Program-made: the position numbers and the translations under genes
The notes under the pieces: generated by a model
Told to the model about the DNA's origin: nothing
The model's database searches: none
Seen by the model: only the letters and a program-made list of their open reading frames with translations
NCBI RefSeq assembly: GCF_018326305.1
Contig: NZ_AP023416.1
Coordinates: forward strand, 744,001 to 808,000
Reading direction: 5' to 3'
Length of the DNA: 64,000 bases
From: Vescimonas fastidiosa
GTDB taxonomy: Bacteria; Bacillota; Clostridia; Oscillospirales; Oscillospiraceae
Shown here: positions 33,959 through 42,900 of the stretch, one piece after another
Layout: each line of letters starts with the position of its first letter
Position numbering within the stretch: position 1 is the first letter of the stretch

Positions 33959-34078
33959 ACGCCACCTCCTAAGTAAGATAAGCGGTCAAAAACAAGGACT
34001 TCCGGCGGCCTGTGCGCATCCGGCGGCCTGTATTGCGGAGGTAAACGCAGACGGCGCTGACAGAGCCGGGGCGCAGGC

Positions 34079-36247
34079 TCATTTCCGGCCTGCTGCCTGC
34101 TTGATGCTCAGGCCGATACGCTTTTTCTTCTCATCCACATCCAATACGACTACCTTTACCACATCGCCTACCGACAGCACCTCCGAGGGGTGCTTGATAA
34201 ATTTATTGGAGATTTGCGAGATATGCACCAGCCCGTCCTGGTGAACGCCGATGTCCACAAAAGCGCCGAAGTCAATGACATTGCGGACCGTGCCGCTGAG
34301 GACCATGCCGGGCGTTAAGTCCTTCATCTCCATGACATCGGTGCGCAAAATGGGCTGGGGAAGCTCCTCCCGGACATCCCGGCCGGGCTTCAGAAGCTCG
34401 GAGGTGATGTCCTGCAGGGTGGGGATGCCCACCCCCACCGCCTCGGCGGCCTTTGCCTCTCCGTAGGCCTTCAGCCGCTGGGGCAGATCCGCCAGCTTTT
34501 CCGCCCGGACATCTGCCAGGGTGTAGCCCATCAGTTCCAGCAGTGCCTTGGCTGCGTCATAGCTCTCCGGGTGTACGGCGGTGTTATCCAGCACGCTCTT
34601 GCTCTCCGGCACCCGCAAAAAGCCGGCGCACTGCTGGAAGGCCTTGGGCCCCAGCTTGGGTACCTTCTTGATCTGGGCCCGGGAGGTAAAGGGACCGTTT
34701 TCCTCCCGGTAGGCCACCACATTTTTCGCCGTGGTGCCATTAAGCCCGGCCACCCGCTGGAGCAGAGAGGGGGAGGCGGTGTTTATATCCACGCCTACGG
34801 CGTTGACACAGCCCTCCACTACGCCGCCCAGGGCCTCGTCCAGCTGCTTGGCGGGCATATCATGCTGATACTGGCCCACACCGATGGCCTTGGGATCGAT
34901 TTTTACCAGCTCGGCCAGGGGGTCCTGCAGCCGCCGGGCAATGGATACGGCCGAGCGCAGATTTACATCGAACTGGGGGAACTCCTCGGCCGCCAGCTTG
35001 CTGGCGGAATACACGGAGGCCCCGGCCTCGGATACGATCATGTAGCTGACATGGGCTCCGGCCTCGTTGACCTGATGGATGAGCTTCACGGCCATTTGCT
35101 CCGTTTCCCGGCTGGCCGTTCCGTTGCCGATGGCGATGTTTTCCACTCCGTCCTTGGCGATGAGCTTCGCCAGGGTGGCGATGGCCTCCTGCTCCTGCCG
35201 GGCTCCGTAGGTGGGGTAGACCACGGTGGTGTCCAGCACCTTACCGGTTTCGTCCACCACGGCTACCTTGCAGCCCATGCGGTAGCCCGGGTCCAGGCCC
35301 ATGGTGACCTTGCCCTTTACAGGCGGCTGCATCAGCAGCGGCTTCAGGTTCAGGGCGAACTGGCCGATGGCCCCCTCGGTGGCCTGCTCCGTCAGCCGAG
35401 AGCGCTCTTCCCGCTCTAAGGAGGGGAAGAGCAGGCGGTCATAAGCGTCCTCGGCGGCGGCCTTTATGAATTCCATAGCAGGGGAGCCGGGCTTCACCAC
35501 CGCCCGACGCAGCAGGGGCAGCGCCCGGTCACGGTCCAGGGTGACGGAGACCTTCAGCATATTCTCCTTCTCACCCCGGTTGATGGCCAAAATTTGGTGC
35601 CCCTGGAGCTTGGAGAGAGATTGGGTAAAATCGTAGTACAGACGGTACACGCTGTCCTCCTCCGCTGCCGCACAGCTCACAAGCTGACCCTGCCGACCCA
35701 GCAGGTCTCGCAGAGCCTTGCGGATCACGGCGTCATCGGAAATCTGCTCGGCAATGATGTCCGAAGCGCCCTGGAGGGCATCGGCCACGGTGTCCACGCC
35801 CTTTTCCGGAGAAAGGAAGTCCCGGGCGGCATCCTCCGGCCGGGGGCAGCTTCGCTCCTGGGCAAAAAGCAGAGCGGCCAGGGGCTCCAGGCCCTTTTCC
35901 CGGGCTGCGGTGGCCCGGGTACGGCGCTTTTGCTTATAGGGACGGTAGAGGTCCTCCACCTCCGCCAGGGTCTTAGCACTGTCGATGGCGGCGGCCAGCT
36001 CGTCGGTGAGCTTTCCCTGCTCGGCGATGGATTTTTTCACCGATTCCCGGCGCTCGTCCAGATTGCGCAGATACTGCAGCCGCTCCTCCAAGGTGCGAAG
36101 AGTGGTGTCGTCCATGGCGCCGTGGAGCTCCTTGCGGTAGCGGGCGATAAAGGGGATGGTGTTTCCCTCATCCAAAAGCTGCACCACATTTTCCACATAT
36201 TTTTCGTTTGCGTTCAGTTCTTGTGCAAGCGCGTTAATGATATTCAT
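34079..36247 (-). CDS. tex: Tex family RNA-binding protein
   Basis: 722 residues. The Tex fold comprises an N-terminal helical region, a YqgF/RNase H-like domain (GKVTMGLDPGYRMGCKVAVVDETG), helix-hairpin-helix motifs (NTASPSLLQRVAGLN) and a C-terminal S1 domain (GMVLSGTVRNVIDFGAFVDIGVHQDGLVH). It binds nucleic acid and has been linked to transcription in pathogens; the exact role is unsettled. Start 36247 is chosen by family alignment (MNIINALAQELN) with GAGAGG upstream; an upstream extension to 36502 lacks family similarity. Confidence 0.95.
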   Translation of the reverse strand: MNIINALAQELNANEKYVENVVQLLDEGNTIPFIARYRKELHGAMDDTTLRTLEERLQYLRNLDERRESVKKSIAEQGKLTDELAAAIDSAKTLAEVEDLYRPYKQKRRTRATAAREKGLEPLAALLFAQERSCPRPEDAARDFLSPEKGVDTVADALQGASDIIAEQISDDAVIRKALRDLLGRQGQLVSCAAAEEDSVYRLYYDFTQSLSKLQGHQILAINRGEKENMLKVSVTLDRDRALPLLRRAVVKPGSPAMEFIKAAAEDAYDRLLFPSLEREERSRLTEQATEGAIGQFALNLKPLLMQPPVKGKVTMGLDPGYRMGCKVAVVDETGKVLDTTVVYPTYGARQEQEAIATLAKLIAKDGVENIAIGNGTASRETEQMAVKLIHQVNEAGAHVSYMIVSEAGASVYSASKLAAEEFPQFDVNLRSAVSIARRLQDPLAELVKIDPKAIGVGQYQHDMPAKQLDEALGGVVEGCVNAVGVDINTASPSLLQRVAGLNGTTAKNVVAYREENGPFTSRAQIKKVPKLGPKAFQQCAGFLRVPESKSVLDNTAVHPESYDAAKALLELMGYTLADVRAEKLADLPQRLKAYGEAKAAEAVGVGIPTLQDITSELLKPGRDVREELPQPILRTDVMEMKDLTPGMVLSGTVRNVIDFGAFVDIGVHQDGLVHISQISNKFIKHPSEVLSVGDVVKVVVLDVDEKKKRIGLSIKQAAGRK

Positions 36248-36443
36248 TACCGTTTTTACCTCTCGTTTTACAAAAATCGTCCTCCCAATTATACAGCCCA
36301 AATCCCTTTCGCGCAATAGCCCCGCCACACACCCGGCAGGGAAAAAAGAAGGCAGGCACCGCCGCTTTCTGGAGGCCTGAGGCCGAAAAGCTCTAGGCGG
36401 CAGGGTCAGCATCTGCGAATGTGCGAATTTCTTTCGTTCCCTC

Positions 36444-36666
36444 TTGCAAAATGGGCAGAAGCGTGGTATAACAAGGATAGAATGGCAAGTACGGCTATAC
36501 ATACTCTATGCTATAATGCAAGACAAGCTGAATATTGCACTGCTTCCCTTGGCACCGGCTGAGGGGTCAAAGGCATTCGTGACCGAATCGTAGGTATTCC
36601 GGCATTTGCTGGATAAGATTTGGTCATGGATGTCTTTACTTTTTTAAAAGAAAAGGAGAAAAGACC
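36444..36666 (+). promoter_or_regulatory. Promoter and long leader of the aminotransferase gene
   Basis: TTGCAA (36444-36449), 17-bp spacer, TATAAC (36467-36472), then a leader of about 190 nt with no ORF or riboswitch I recognise. A second TATAAT-like box is at about 36511-36516. The rest of the gap to tex (36248-36443) shows only AT/GC-mixed DNA without obvious signals. Confidence 0.55.
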
Positions 36667-37791
36667 ATGAACATCGAACCTTTTGCTGTGGAAGAATGGA
36701 TGAATGAACATGAAGTGGGTGCCCGCTTCAATATCGCGGAAACCTGTGTGGACTCCGTGTCGCTGGATGAGCTGTTTGCCCTGACAGGTGAGGATAAGGC
36801 ACAGTTTCTAACGGACTTCTGCGCCAAGCGCTTGACCTATGGCGACATCGTAGGCAGTGACGCTCTGCGCAGTGGCATCTGCAAGCTGTACAAGACCGTG
36901 CAGCCTCGGCAGGTGGTACCTACCCACGGTGCGGCGGGAGCGAACCACCATGTATTCTGCTCCCTGATCTCTGCAGGCGACCGGGTGGTCAGCATCATGC
37001 CTACCTACCAGCAGCTCTACTCTATCCCCGAGGCCATTGGCGCGGAGGTGGCCATCATGCACCTCAAGCAGGAAAACGACTACCTGCCCGATTTGGAGGA
37101 GTTGAAGGCGCTGGTGACGCCGGAGACGAAAATGATCTGCATCAACAACCCCAATAACCCCACCGGCGCGCTGATGAGCGAGACGCAATTACAGCAGATC
37201 GTGGATATTGCCCGCAGCGTGGATGCCTATATCCTCTGCGACGAGGTATACCGCCACCTGACCCAGACCGATGACTGGTGCCCCTCCATCGCCGATCTGT
37301 ACGAAAAGGGTATATCTGTCAGCAGTATGTCCAAGGTATTCTCTCTGGCGGGGCTTCGCATGGGCTGGATCGCCACCCGTGACGAGACGGCACGGGAGGC
37401 CTTTCTGTCCCATCGGGATTACAACCTCATCAGCTGCGGTATGTTCGATGATGCGGTGGCGTCCATCGCTCTGGCACACAGCGACAGGATGCTGAAGCGG
37501 AATCAGACCATTGTTCGGGAGAATCTGTCAATCCTGGATATGTGGGTGGCCTCCCACAAGCATTTCTACTACACCAAGCCCAAGGCGGGCACCACGGTAC
37601 TGGTCTATTATGATTTTGATATGCCGTCCTATGAGTTCTGCAAGGAGATGTACCACCGGACCGGCGCCTTTGTCACACCCGGTGACTGCTTCCGGCAGCC
37701 CCATAGCGTCCGTATCGGCTACGCCTGCGACAAGCAGACGCTCCGGGACGGGCTGGCGGCTCTGGCCGCCTTTGCAGACACCTTGGCCTGA
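36667..37791 (+). CDS. Class I/II PLP-dependent aminotransferase
   Basis: 374 residues of fold type I: NNPNNPTG at 160-167, D192-E193 pairing with the PLP nitrogen, and Schiff-base Lys223 in SSMSKVFSLAGLRMGW; the C-terminal SVRIGYA supplies the substrate-carboxylate Arg. The opening (NIEPFAVEEWMNEHE) resembles a subgroup that includes capreomycidine-synthase-like enzymes, but substrate cannot be assigned. AAAGGAG precedes the ATG. Monocistronic with its own promoter and terminator. Confidence 0.9.
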   Translation: MNIEPFAVEEWMNEHEVGARFNIAETCVDSVSLDELFALTGEDKAQFLTDFCAKRLTYGDIVGSDALRSGICKLYKTVQPRQVVPTHGAAGANHHVFCSLISAGDRVVSIMPTYQQLYSIPEAIGAEVAIMHLKQENDYLPDLEELKALVTPETKMICINNPNNPTGALMSETQLQQIVDIARSVDAYILCDEVYRHLTQTDDWCPSIADLYEKGISVSSMSKVFSLAGLRMGWIATRDETAREAFLSHRDYNLISCGMFDDAVASIALAHSDRMLKRNQTIVRENLSILDMWVASHKHFYYTKPKAGTTVLVYYDFDMPSYEFCKEMYHRTGAFVTPGDCFRQPHSVRIGYACDKQTLRDGLAALAAFADTLA

Positions 37792-37905
37792 GCGGACTCT
37801 GTGTAAACGCCGAAGGACGGCGTGAAAGGGAGAAGAATAATTTTAAGGCGGCGGCTGCCCTTGCTATGCTCCCTGCCAGGGAGGCAGAACAAAAACCGAA
37901 TTTTT

Positions 37906-37941
37906 CCCGGATCTCAGAAATGAGACCCGGGTTTTTCATTT
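37906..37941 (+). terminator. Terminator of the aminotransferase gene
   Basis: CCCGG-A-TCTCA / TGAGA-C-CCGGG stem with GAAA loop, followed by TTTTTCATTTTTT. Confidence 0.85.
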
Positions 37942-37955
37942 TTTGCAGGATGCTC

Positions 37956-38006
37956 TTGCGGCGGGGGAGATTCTATGTTATACTAATGCTAAACGAACGG
38001 TCGTTT
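37956..38006 (+). promoter_or_regulatory. tetR-type gene promoter and operator
   Basis: TTGCGG (37956-37961), 17-bp spacer, TATACT (37979-37984). The palindrome AAACGAACGGTCGTTT (37991-38006) just downstream of the -10 is a typical TetR-family operator, implying autorepression. RBS AGGAGGA is at 38008-38014. Confidence 0.78.
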
Positions 38007-38024
38007 TAGGAGGACGCAAGCAAC

Positions 38025-38609
38025 ATGAAAACCACAGAACAGCAACACAATCAAAGAAAACAGGAAATCATGGAAAAGTGCTTCGAGTGCTACGCGGAAA
38101 ACGGGCTCACGGGCACGGGGATTAAAGCCCTGGCCGATGCCTGCGGCTGCACGAAGGCAAATCTGTATTCGTATTTCAAAAATCTTGACGAGCTGATTAT
38201 TGAGTCAACGGCATACTGCATGGAAAAGGTTGAGGACGACTTTATGGAGATGGCCCCCACCGACCCCAAGGATGTTGTCCGATTTGTGAAGGAGGTGCCT
38301 TACTGGACGGCTAAAAAGCACGGCAAAAAATATCGCCTGATGTATCAGATCTATACGCACCCGAAGTATATCGAGCACGGCAAGAAGTTTTTTGAGGGCG
38401 TCAACGAGCGCTATACCGAGTATGCCAAGAGGCTGGAGCCGAAAATAGGTATTCCCTATACGATTATCACGCCGCTGATTTTCATATTCGTCCGGGCCAG
38501 CGTTCACTATGCCATGTTCGAGGACGAATATTACCTGAAAACCCAGATGGAGGTCTTAAAGCAGGGAGTCGCCCTGTTTGTAGATAAATACAAAGAAAAC
38601 CAAGCATAA
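38025..38609 (+). CDS. TetR/AcrR family transcriptional regulator
   Basis: 194 residues with the N-terminal TetR helix-turn-helix (about 10-55: GTGIKALADACGCTKANLYSYFKN) and a helical ligand domain. The palindrome in its own promoter suggests autoregulation. The surface cassette starts 87 bp downstream on the same strand with no terminator seen between, so it could be co-transcribed with or regulate these genes, which is inference. Confidence 0.92.
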   Translation: MKTTEQQHNQRKQEIMEKCFECYAENGLTGTGIKALADACGCTKANLYSYFKNLDELIIESTAYCMEKVEDDFMEMAPTDPKDVVRFVKEVPYWTAKKHGKKYRLMYQIYTHPKYIEHGKKFFEGVNERYTEYAKRLEPKIGIPYTIITPLIFIFVRASVHYAMFEDEYYLKTQMEVLKQGVALFVDKYKENQA

Positions 38610-38695
38610 GCCGGTCTGCCGCCGGCCATTCGCGGCGTGGGCAGCGGTGGAACACTCTGCCGTAATAACAACCGATTTCGAACGGAGGGAAGAAG

Positions 38696-39892
38696 ATGAA
38701 AACAGGGAAAAAGCTACTCACAGGTGTGTTTTTGGTACTTTGCGGGGCTCTTTTGACGCTTTGCATCGTACTTGCCACCGGATGGAACAGGGCGGCAAAA
38801 ACCAACGCCGCACTGCCGGAGGTGCGCAATAATGGCACGGCGATCCAGTGGAAATACAGCGATGAAGCCGACTGGCACGACCTGGTGACCCTTGCCGAGC
38901 TGCGGGGGGCTGCCGGGGAAGCCGGCAAGGACGGAGCAGGCGGCGAGAATGGCACCGACGGTAAGAACGGAATAAACGGTACGAACGGCAAAGACGGTAT
39001 TAACGGAGTTGACGGAAAAGACGGTGCCGACGGCAAAGACGGCATTGACGGCAAGGACGGTATGAACGCCAAAAACATAGAGGTGCAGCGAGCCGCAACC
39101 CACATCCAGTGGCGCTATGAGGGCGACGAGTGGCGGAACCTTGTGGCGATTGCCGACATCACAGGCCCCGCCGGACAGAACGGTAAGGACGGAGCAAACG
39201 GAAAAACGCCGGAGTTCCGCGTGAACGAAAACACCCTGCAGTGGCGGTATACCGGCGACGAAATATGGCTGAACCTGTACGACCTATCGGTTTTGAAAGG
39301 TCTTGACGGCACAGACGGCATTGACGGCGAGAAGGGTGACAAGGGAGATAAAGGAGACAAAGGTGACACCGGCGACAAGGGCGACAAGGGCGACAAAGGC
39401 GATAAGGGAGACAAAGGTGACAAGGGCGATGCCGGTCAGAACGGCAGCTGCCCGGGGTATTTTTACGGCGTTGGGGTGGTACAATCGGTCAATCTTCAAG
39501 ATGAAACGGCGGCGCTCTATTTTCAGGGAAAAATGAGCAGCGGCGGGCTTGTCTCCTGTGACGGGGATACCGTTCGACTGTCACGTGGACATCATTATCA
39601 GGTGAGCGTAAACGGGGCGGTCTATGCCATGTCAAATGATGACAAAGGCTTCTATTCTGTTCGGATGACGGACGGCTATGATAACCAGCTGTGCAGGGAT
39701 CTTACGAGCATAAAGGTGGACAAAGGCAAAAAGCTGAACGAGACGAGAAGAGAGCAGCATACCCTGAGCTTCAACCGGGTATACGATGCCAAAGGCGGCG
39801 ATATTGTCCTGCGGCTTGCACTTGAGCAGGCCGAGTATGCTACCTATCTTCTTTCGTTCAGAGGCACGATCACCATCACCGCTCTTGACTGA
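38696..39892 (+). CDS. Collagen-like surface protein, copy 1
   Basis: 398 residues. N-terminal membrane anchor (about 7-29). Three related modules of about 15 residues (IQWKYSDEADWHDLV, IQWRYEGDEWRNLV, LQWRYTGDEIWLNLY) alternate with collagen Gly-X-Y tracts: about 18 triplets rich in G-K-D/G-I-N, then about 17 mostly G-D-K. The C-terminal 135 residues look like a beta-sandwich (C1q/BclA-like) trimerisation domain. No sorting signal, so it is probably held by the N-terminal anchor with the triple helix outside. GGAGGGAAG precedes the ATG. Paralogue of 48631-49866. Confidence 0.88.
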   Translation: MKTGKKLLTGVFLVLCGALLTLCIVLATGWNRAAKTNAALPEVRNNGTAIQWKYSDEADWHDLVTLAELRGAAGEAGKDGAGGENGTDGKNGINGTNGKDGINGVDGKDGADGKDGIDGKDGMNAKNIEVQRAATHIQWRYEGDEWRNLVAIADITGPAGQNGKDGANGKTPEFRVNENTLQWRYTGDEIWLNLYDLSVLKGLDGTDGIDGEKGDKGDKGDKGDTGDKGDKGDKGDKGDKGDKGDAGQNGSCPGYFYGVGVVQSVNLQDETAALYFQGKMSSGGLVSCDGDTVRLSRGHHYQVSVNGAVYAMSNDDKGFYSVRMTDGYDNQLCRDLTSIKVDKGKKLNETRREQHTLSFNRVYDAKGGDIVLRLALEQAEYATYLLSFRGTITITALD

Positions 39893-39924
39893 GCCGACAT
39901 ATACGAAAACGGAGGTAACGCAAC

Positions 39925-42900
39925 ATGAAGAAACGAATACTCAGTATCCTACTGACCCTTTGCATGGTGCTGTCTATGGTCACGCCGTTGGCTTCCGCTA
40001 CGGAAGGCGGGCAGCCGGAGGGCAATACCCCGCAAACCCGGGAGCCGCTATCCCTGGAGGAGGGCGAAACCTATTGGTTTCAAATAGGGGGTATGATTAA
40101 CGGCCTGTACAAATACTATGAATCGTTCGTTTATGTCGGAACGGTGAATTCCTATGTGCTCAGCGCCGCTTCGGCAGGGAAGGCCGATTCCTCCGCTGCC
40201 GCGTCGGCTGCAACGGACAGCGATGCGCCGTACGGTTATTGCTATGACCATCGCCTGTTTGTTTCTGCGGAGGCTTTGGAAATCGGTACGGATTGGAACG
40301 GACTGTATGGGGGCAGCGTTATTTTCGGAAAGCCCTTTGAGAGCGGCGGATTAACCTACACTCTGCGTGCGCCCACGGTGGGCAGCGGAGTTTTGGAGGG
40401 GGGTACGGTTATCCCGGAAAACAACGAATGGGATGCCATCCGGAATAAGGGATATATAAAAGGCAACGACTCTTATTGCTGGGGGCAGGATACCTTCGGC
40501 GAGGATGCCTCCAAGCGGTCGAGTCGCAGGTTTGATAACGGCGAGCTGAGATCGGAAGGAAACGATACCTGCATACGCCCTGTTCTGGAAATACCCGCCG
40601 AGCTCACGGAAAAGGATTTCAAGGTGGTCACCCTGGACCTTAACGGCGGCTATGTGTGGAGCACCGCCGGCAGGACTTCGGGGAAAATCAAAATCCTCGT
40701 AAAAGCCGGGCAGGACTTCTCTGCGCCTGTGAATTCCGAAATGTATTTCGCCACGAACCTGAAGAAAAACAACTTCCACTGGCGGGATGAAAACGGGAAT
40801 ATTTACCGAGTGGGCGACCCCGTCCCTGCCGAAGTAAATACCCTTACCGCGTGCTGGACCTTCGAGGAGAAGTTTTCCTTTGAAGCCGGCTCGACATACT
40901 ATTTTAACCTCTCCGATGCCGGTATTCCCGGCAGCGCCAACACCGATTTTTACGGCGGCTCTTTGGACTGTGTTCCCTTTACCTATGCGGGAACGGTCGA
41001 CACCTATGCTCAAAAGGACGGTTCCTCGGCAGGGGTCAACGGCAGCAGAAGCCTGCTTGTGGCAAACTACAATGTGACACGGGATGTGAGCTGGGACGAG
41101 CTGAATGAAAAGGGCTTTATTTTCGGAAAGCCTTTTGAGAGCGGCGGTGTGAGCTATACCATGCGCGCGCCCTCGGCGGGAACGGACAGCTATTTGAACA
41201 AAACGGAAGTGCGCGGCACTCCGTGGAACAACGAATGGGATACCATCCGTGTCAAGGGCGAGATCGACCCCGCAAGCCTCACCCGGAACTATATCAAAAA
41301 TTGGCAGGGATCGCCCTCCTGGGGGCAGGATGCTTTTGCCGACGATACCTCCATGCGCGTATATCGGGGCGGCGAGGGGGCCGACAGCTTTGTAGGCGCC
41401 TCTCCGTCCTCCGGCACGGGTATAGGCTATCGCCCGATTCTTGAGATACCGGAGGAGATGGAAGCCGAAGATCTGAGGGCGGTAACGATCAACCTGAACA
41501 AAGGCAAGCTTGGCGGCGATACCGGACCTGTCCGAATGATCGCGCGGCAGGGGGCATCGTTTACGGCGCCCACAGCCAAGCACCTGACCGACTCCGAAGG
41601 CAATCCCGCTTCGGCAGACTTTATGTGGGTGGGCGACGACGGAAATACCTATGCCCCCGGCTCGACCGTGCCCGGAAATGTCAGAATGCTGGTGGCCCGG
41701 TGGTCGGAGGACAGCATCGGTATGCCTCCGGTTCCTTACCTGGACGAAAACGGTCAGATGCAGGGGTGCTTTACCTATACCGAGCTGACGAGCTATTTCG
41801 AGCCGGACATCAAAAATAACCCCTTTTATGATCTGCCGGCAGGGTGGTATGTAATAAGCGGCGATGTGACGGTCACCAGCCGTATCCGCCTGAACGGCGA
41901 TGTGAAATTCATACTGACGGACGGCGCGCAGCTGGATGCAAAATGGGGCATTGACCTGGGGGCCGGCGACACCTTTACCATCTACGGTCAGACTGACGAT
42001 GCCGAAACCATGGGTAAGCTGACGGCGTGTATTCCGGATGCCATCGATCTGTACGGAATTCCCAAAGAGGAAAAAGAGGAAGCCGAATGGATCTCTGAGT
42101 TCCGCAATAATACCCCCGGCATCGGTATGAAAAGCTACCATGCCAGAAGAGACGGAAGGACAAGGGGCGTTTCCCGGGATGAAGGAGATGTCATCATCAA
42201 CGGCGGCCATATCAAGGTAAAGGCGGGGACAGGCGCTTCCGGCATCGGAGGGACCGGCGATATGCGCTATCCCAGCGAAGGCATAAAGGGCGGTAATATT
42301 ACCATAAACGGAGGTATTGTCGACGCATCCACCGGAAGCTACCTTGCAAGTGCTCTCGACAGCGGAGTCGGGATCGGAACCAATAAATACGAGTTGGGCG
42401 GCAGCGTTACCATCAACGGCGGCGCCGTCATAGCCAAGGGCGTGGATTGCGGAATCGGCGCCGGGAAAGGCGGAAACATTACCATCAACGGCGGCGATGT
42501 GACGGCGATAGCCGGCGTAACAGAAGATTCGACTAGACACTACTGGCCGGAGGGCATCGGTATCGGTTTGTGGCATGATGGTACTGTAACCATAAACGGC
42601 GGTAACATCAACGCCTCCACTGTCTACAGCGGAGCGGGAATCGGCGGATATTATGCGGATGTCGCCATCCACGGCGGCAATATCGAGGCTACCGGAAGCG
42701 GAGAATCGAAATTTCCTCCCTCCGTAGGTATCGGCAGCGGAAAAAGCCTTCTGATCGACGGCGGTGTTATCCATGCGTACGGCAAAGGCGGTGCGGCAGG
42801 CATCGGCGGTGCAAATGTATGGAAAACCGAGAAATATTCTGAAAACGCGTCCCTTCTCATCACCGGCGGCGAAATTTACGCTTCGGCAGAGGGCAACGGC

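Noticed and set aside
39330..39430. Array-like short repeats suggesting CRISPR or minisatellite
   Set aside because: They are in-frame 9-mers encoding Gly-X-Y collagen triplets, with no unique spacers.
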